Shown: piece by piece, positions 5,939 through 7,859 of the stretch | How the letters are laid out: every line of letters begins with the position of its first letter | Position numbering within the stretch: position 1 is the first letter of the stretch | DNA from: CAZAYB01 sp964489215 | GTDB taxonomy: Bacteria; Planctomycetota; Phycisphaerae; Sedimentisphaerales; Anaerohalosphaeraceae | NCBI GenBank assembly: GCA_964489215.1 | Contig: CAZAYB010000144.1 | Span: 1 to 7,859, forward strand | DNA length: 7,859 nt | Reading direction: 5' to 3' | Program-made: the position numbers and the translations under genes | The notes under the pieces: model-generated | The model's input: only the letters and a program-made list of their open reading frames with translations | What the model was told of the DNA's origin: nothing | Databases searched by the model: none

Positions 5939-7749
5939 TATTTCTCCATCTCAAAAACCTTGAAGCTTCGTGCTTCCAATATAGTTTTACTTTCTTTTGC
6001 CCCCGATTTATCCTGCTCAACTGAATCTGACCACCTGCTGTCATTACTGTCAAAAAGTTCCTTAAGACACTCACCGCCAATACTTTTCAATTCAACCGCA
6101 TCTTCACCAAAATTAAAACAGCAAAAGATTTTTTTATCCTCACCTGTCCTCGTCAATACCACTGCCGTACTGTCCTGTTCCTGGTAAGCTCTTATACTGT
6201 CCCTGCCCCCAGGCCTTAACTCCTTCTTTTCCCGCCTGAGTTTCAAAAGCTCCTTGTAAAGATTAAAAATCCTTCTGCCCTCATCCTCTCTGCCTCGGCC
6301 CCAGTTTATCTTAGACCTTTCAAATGTCTCAATCCCCTGCGGGTCCGCAGGCTCATCATCCCATCCAAAACCGCGAAACTCACTCTTGCGACCCTCACGT
6401 ACCGCCTCTACAAGATCTTCATCTGTATGGCTTACAAAATAAAGAAAAGGTGACCGTGCACCAAACTCCTGGCCCATAAATATCAATGGCACATAAGGGC
6501 TCAGAATAAGTAAACCAGCACTAAGCTTAGCGGTCCTCAAATCCGTTATACTGATAAGCCTCTCACCTTTGAGACGGTTGCCAACCTGGTCATGATTCTG
6601 CGTACAGACAACAAACCTGTCGCTTGGAACATCACTTCCACGGTTACCGTGCCTCCTCTTGCGGAAGTCCGAATACTGACCGCTGTAAACATAACCTTCG
6701 TTTAGCGCACGAACAAAATGTTCAATCTCACCAAAATCACCATAAAAACCGTTACTCTCTCCTGTCAGCAAGGAATGAACACTGTGATGAAAATCATCGC
6801 TCCACTGCCCGTCAAGGCCGTACCCCCCAAAAGCGTTTTCCCGAATATACCTTGAATCATTAAGATCACTTTCCGCTATCAGAACACACTTACGATTAAC
6901 ACTTTCCCCGAAACTCTCAACACGGTCAGCCAGATGCTCCATAATATGATAAGCGCCATGATCATAAATAGCGTGAACAGCGTCAAGCCTCAACCCGTCA
7001 ACTCGAAACTTGTCAAACCAGTATATCGCGTTATCAATAAAATAATTTCTTACAGCATCGCAATAGCAGTCATCAAAATTTATCGCCTTGCCCCAGGGCG
7101 TCTTATAACGGTCAGTAAAATAAGGCCCGAACTGCTCAAGATAATTACCCTCAGGACCAAGATGATTGTAAACCACATCCAGTATAACCGCCATACCCAT
7201 TCCATGACAGGCATCTACAAAACGCTTGAACCCCTCAACTCCGCCGTAAGAATTCTGAACCGCATAAGGATAAACACCGTCATAACCCCAGTTTCGGCCA
7301 CCCGGAAACTGACAAATCGGCATTACTTCAACCGCGTTTACTCCAAGCTCACAAAGATGACCAAGCTTTTGTATCGCACCTTCAAAAGTACCCTCATCCG
7401 TAAAAGTGCCAATATGCAGCTCATAAATTACCATATCACAAAGTGATGCATAATCCCACTTCTCGAATTCCCAGTTATAATCATCATGGTCAACAACCGC
7501 CGATGCCTCATGCGGACCATTAGGCTGATAAAAAGAAGCCGGATCAGCATACATCTCACCCCCGTTGATTCTATATTTATACTCCCATCCCTTTTCGCAA
7601 TCAGTCTCAATCCGCCAGATACCATCCGAATCTTTAACCATCGCCGCCTCTTTCTCTATCGGAGAAGTTATACAAACACTCATTTGGTCTGCAAAAGGAG
7701 CCCAAACACTGAATAAACACTTACCTTTAGAATAAACCGCACCTGTCAT
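5938..7749 (-). CDS. treZ: Malto-oligosyltrehalose trehalohydrolase (GH13)
   Basis: A 603-residue cytoplasmic GH13 enzyme that hydrolyses the alpha-1,4 bond next to the trehalosyl end of maltooligosyl trehalose, releasing trehalose. It is the second step of the TreY-TreZ pathway. An N-terminal beta-sandwich (about 1-95, with FSVWAP at 13-18) precedes the alpha-amylase barrel. The four GH13 motifs are visible: DVVYNH (191-196), GLRLDAVH with nucleophile D256, IAESDLND with acid/base E293, and TQNHDQVGNR with N385-H386-D387. MGQEFGARSPFLYF (425-438) is the usual TreZ-type segment after the barrel strands, and a small beta domain closes the protein. The length is normal for the family. The ATG is preceded by AAGGGG at a 7-nt spacing. 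The stop TAA overlaps the next gene's ATG by one base (TAATG), implying translational coupling. No signal peptide or membrane segment is present. Nothing looks damaged. Confidence 0.95.
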   Translation of the reverse strand: MTGAVYSKGKCLFSVWAPFADQMSVCITSPIEKEAAMVKDSDGIWRIETDCEKGWEYKYRINGGEMYADPASFYQPNGPHEASAVVDHDDYNWEFEKWDYASLCDMVIYELHIGTFTDEGTFEGAIQKLGHLCELGVNAVEVMPICQFPGGRNWGYDGVYPYAVQNSYGGVEGFKRFVDACHGMGMAVILDVVYNHLGPEGNYLEQFGPYFTDRYKTPWGKAINFDDCYCDAVRNYFIDNAIYWFDKFRVDGLRLDAVHAIYDHGAYHIMEHLADRVESFGESVNRKCVLIAESDLNDSRYIRENAFGGYGLDGQWSDDFHHSVHSLLTGESNGFYGDFGEIEHFVRALNEGYVYSGQYSDFRKRRHGNRGSDVPSDRFVVCTQNHDQVGNRLKGERLISITDLRTAKLSAGLLILSPYVPLIFMGQEFGARSPFLYFVSHTDEDLVEAVREGRKSEFRGFGWDDEPADPQGIETFERSKINWGRGREDEGRRIFNLYKELLKLRREKKELRPGGRDSIRAYQEQDSTAVVLTRTGEDKKIFCCFNFGEDAVELKSIGGECLKELFDSNDSRWSDSVEQDKSGAKESKTILEARSFKVFEMEK

Positions 7750-7750
7750 C

Positions 7751-7859
7751 TCAACACCCCTTGTCCGGCCTGAGCATAAGCATACCCAAAGGCGGAAGCG
7801 TCAACACAAGCGAATAATCGTATTTATCATAATAAGGCACCGCAGCAGCTTCTGTCTTG
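7751..7859 (-). CDS. glgB: 1,4-alpha-glucan branching enzyme, C-terminal tail (partial, runs off right edge)
   Basis: Reading the minus strand from the edge gives 35 codons and a TGA stop at 7753-7751. The peptide contains YDYSLVLTLPPLGMLMLRP. The S-L-x-L-T-L-P-P-L pattern close to the C-terminus is typical of the all-beta C-terminal domain of GlgB, as in the E. coli enzyme. GlgB transfers alpha-1,4 glucan segments to alpha-1,6 branch positions during cytoplasmic glycogen synthesis. The stop codon is one nucleotide before the treZ ATG, so the two are almost certainly co-transcribed, and the treZ ribosome binding site (AAGGGG) lies inside this reading frame. Only the last 35 residues are visible, so the catalytic domain cannot be checked. 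Another GH13 enzyme with a similar C-terminal domain is possible but fits less well. Confidence 0.78.
   Translation of the reverse strand, partial: KTEAAAVPYYDKYDYSLVLTLPPLGMLMLRPDKGC

Overview
The window is one bacterial alpha-glucan/trehalose operon. All supported genes lie on the minus strand, so transcription runs from high to low coordinates. Four complete genes, one gene split in two by an in-frame stop, and a partial gene at the right edge fill positions 430-7859. Positions 1-429 form an AT-rich non-coding tail. The organism is a bacterium with moderate GC in its genes and clear Shine-Dalgarno sequences. The gene set (glgB, treZ, a GH57-DUF3536 protein, treY and a DUF2582-type winged-helix protein) recalls free-living Planctomycetota (Phycisphaerae-like) or related environmental lineages, but this is a weak guess from gene content only.

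Layout in transcription order: the C-terminal tail of a glycogen branching enzyme (7859-7751); treZ, malto-oligosyltrehalose trehalohydrolase (7749-5938); the catalytic half of a GH57-family protein (5938-4715); its DUF3536 half (4696-3503); treY, malto-oligosyltrehalose synthase (3503-714); and an 80-residue winged-helix protein (672-430). The treZ/GH57 and DUF3536/treY junctions are both TAATG stop/start overlaps, and glgB/treZ are 1 nt apart. This points to one polycistronic message with coupled translation, whose promoter lies outside the window to the right.

Function: GlgB builds branched alpha-1,4/1,6 glucan. TreY turns the reducing end of an alpha-1,4 glucan chain into a trehalosyl (alpha-1,1) end, and TreZ releases free trehalose. 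The GH57-DUF3536 protein sits between treZ and treY and is probably another alpha-glucan-acting enzyme of unknown specificity. No debranching enzyme (treX/glgX) is visible here.

The most unusual point is the GH57-DUF3536 gene. It reads continuously from 5938 to 3503 except for a single in-frame TAA at 4717-4715, in the linker between the catalytic and DUF3536 regions. A GAGGAG motif follows the stop directly, with a TTG codon 12 nt further on. This could be a fresh nonsense mutation, an assembly error, stop readthrough, or a genuine split into two co-translated subunits. The other notable item is a perfect 11-bp-period triple direct repeat (305-336) in the tail, which resembles a Pho-box-type response-regulator site.
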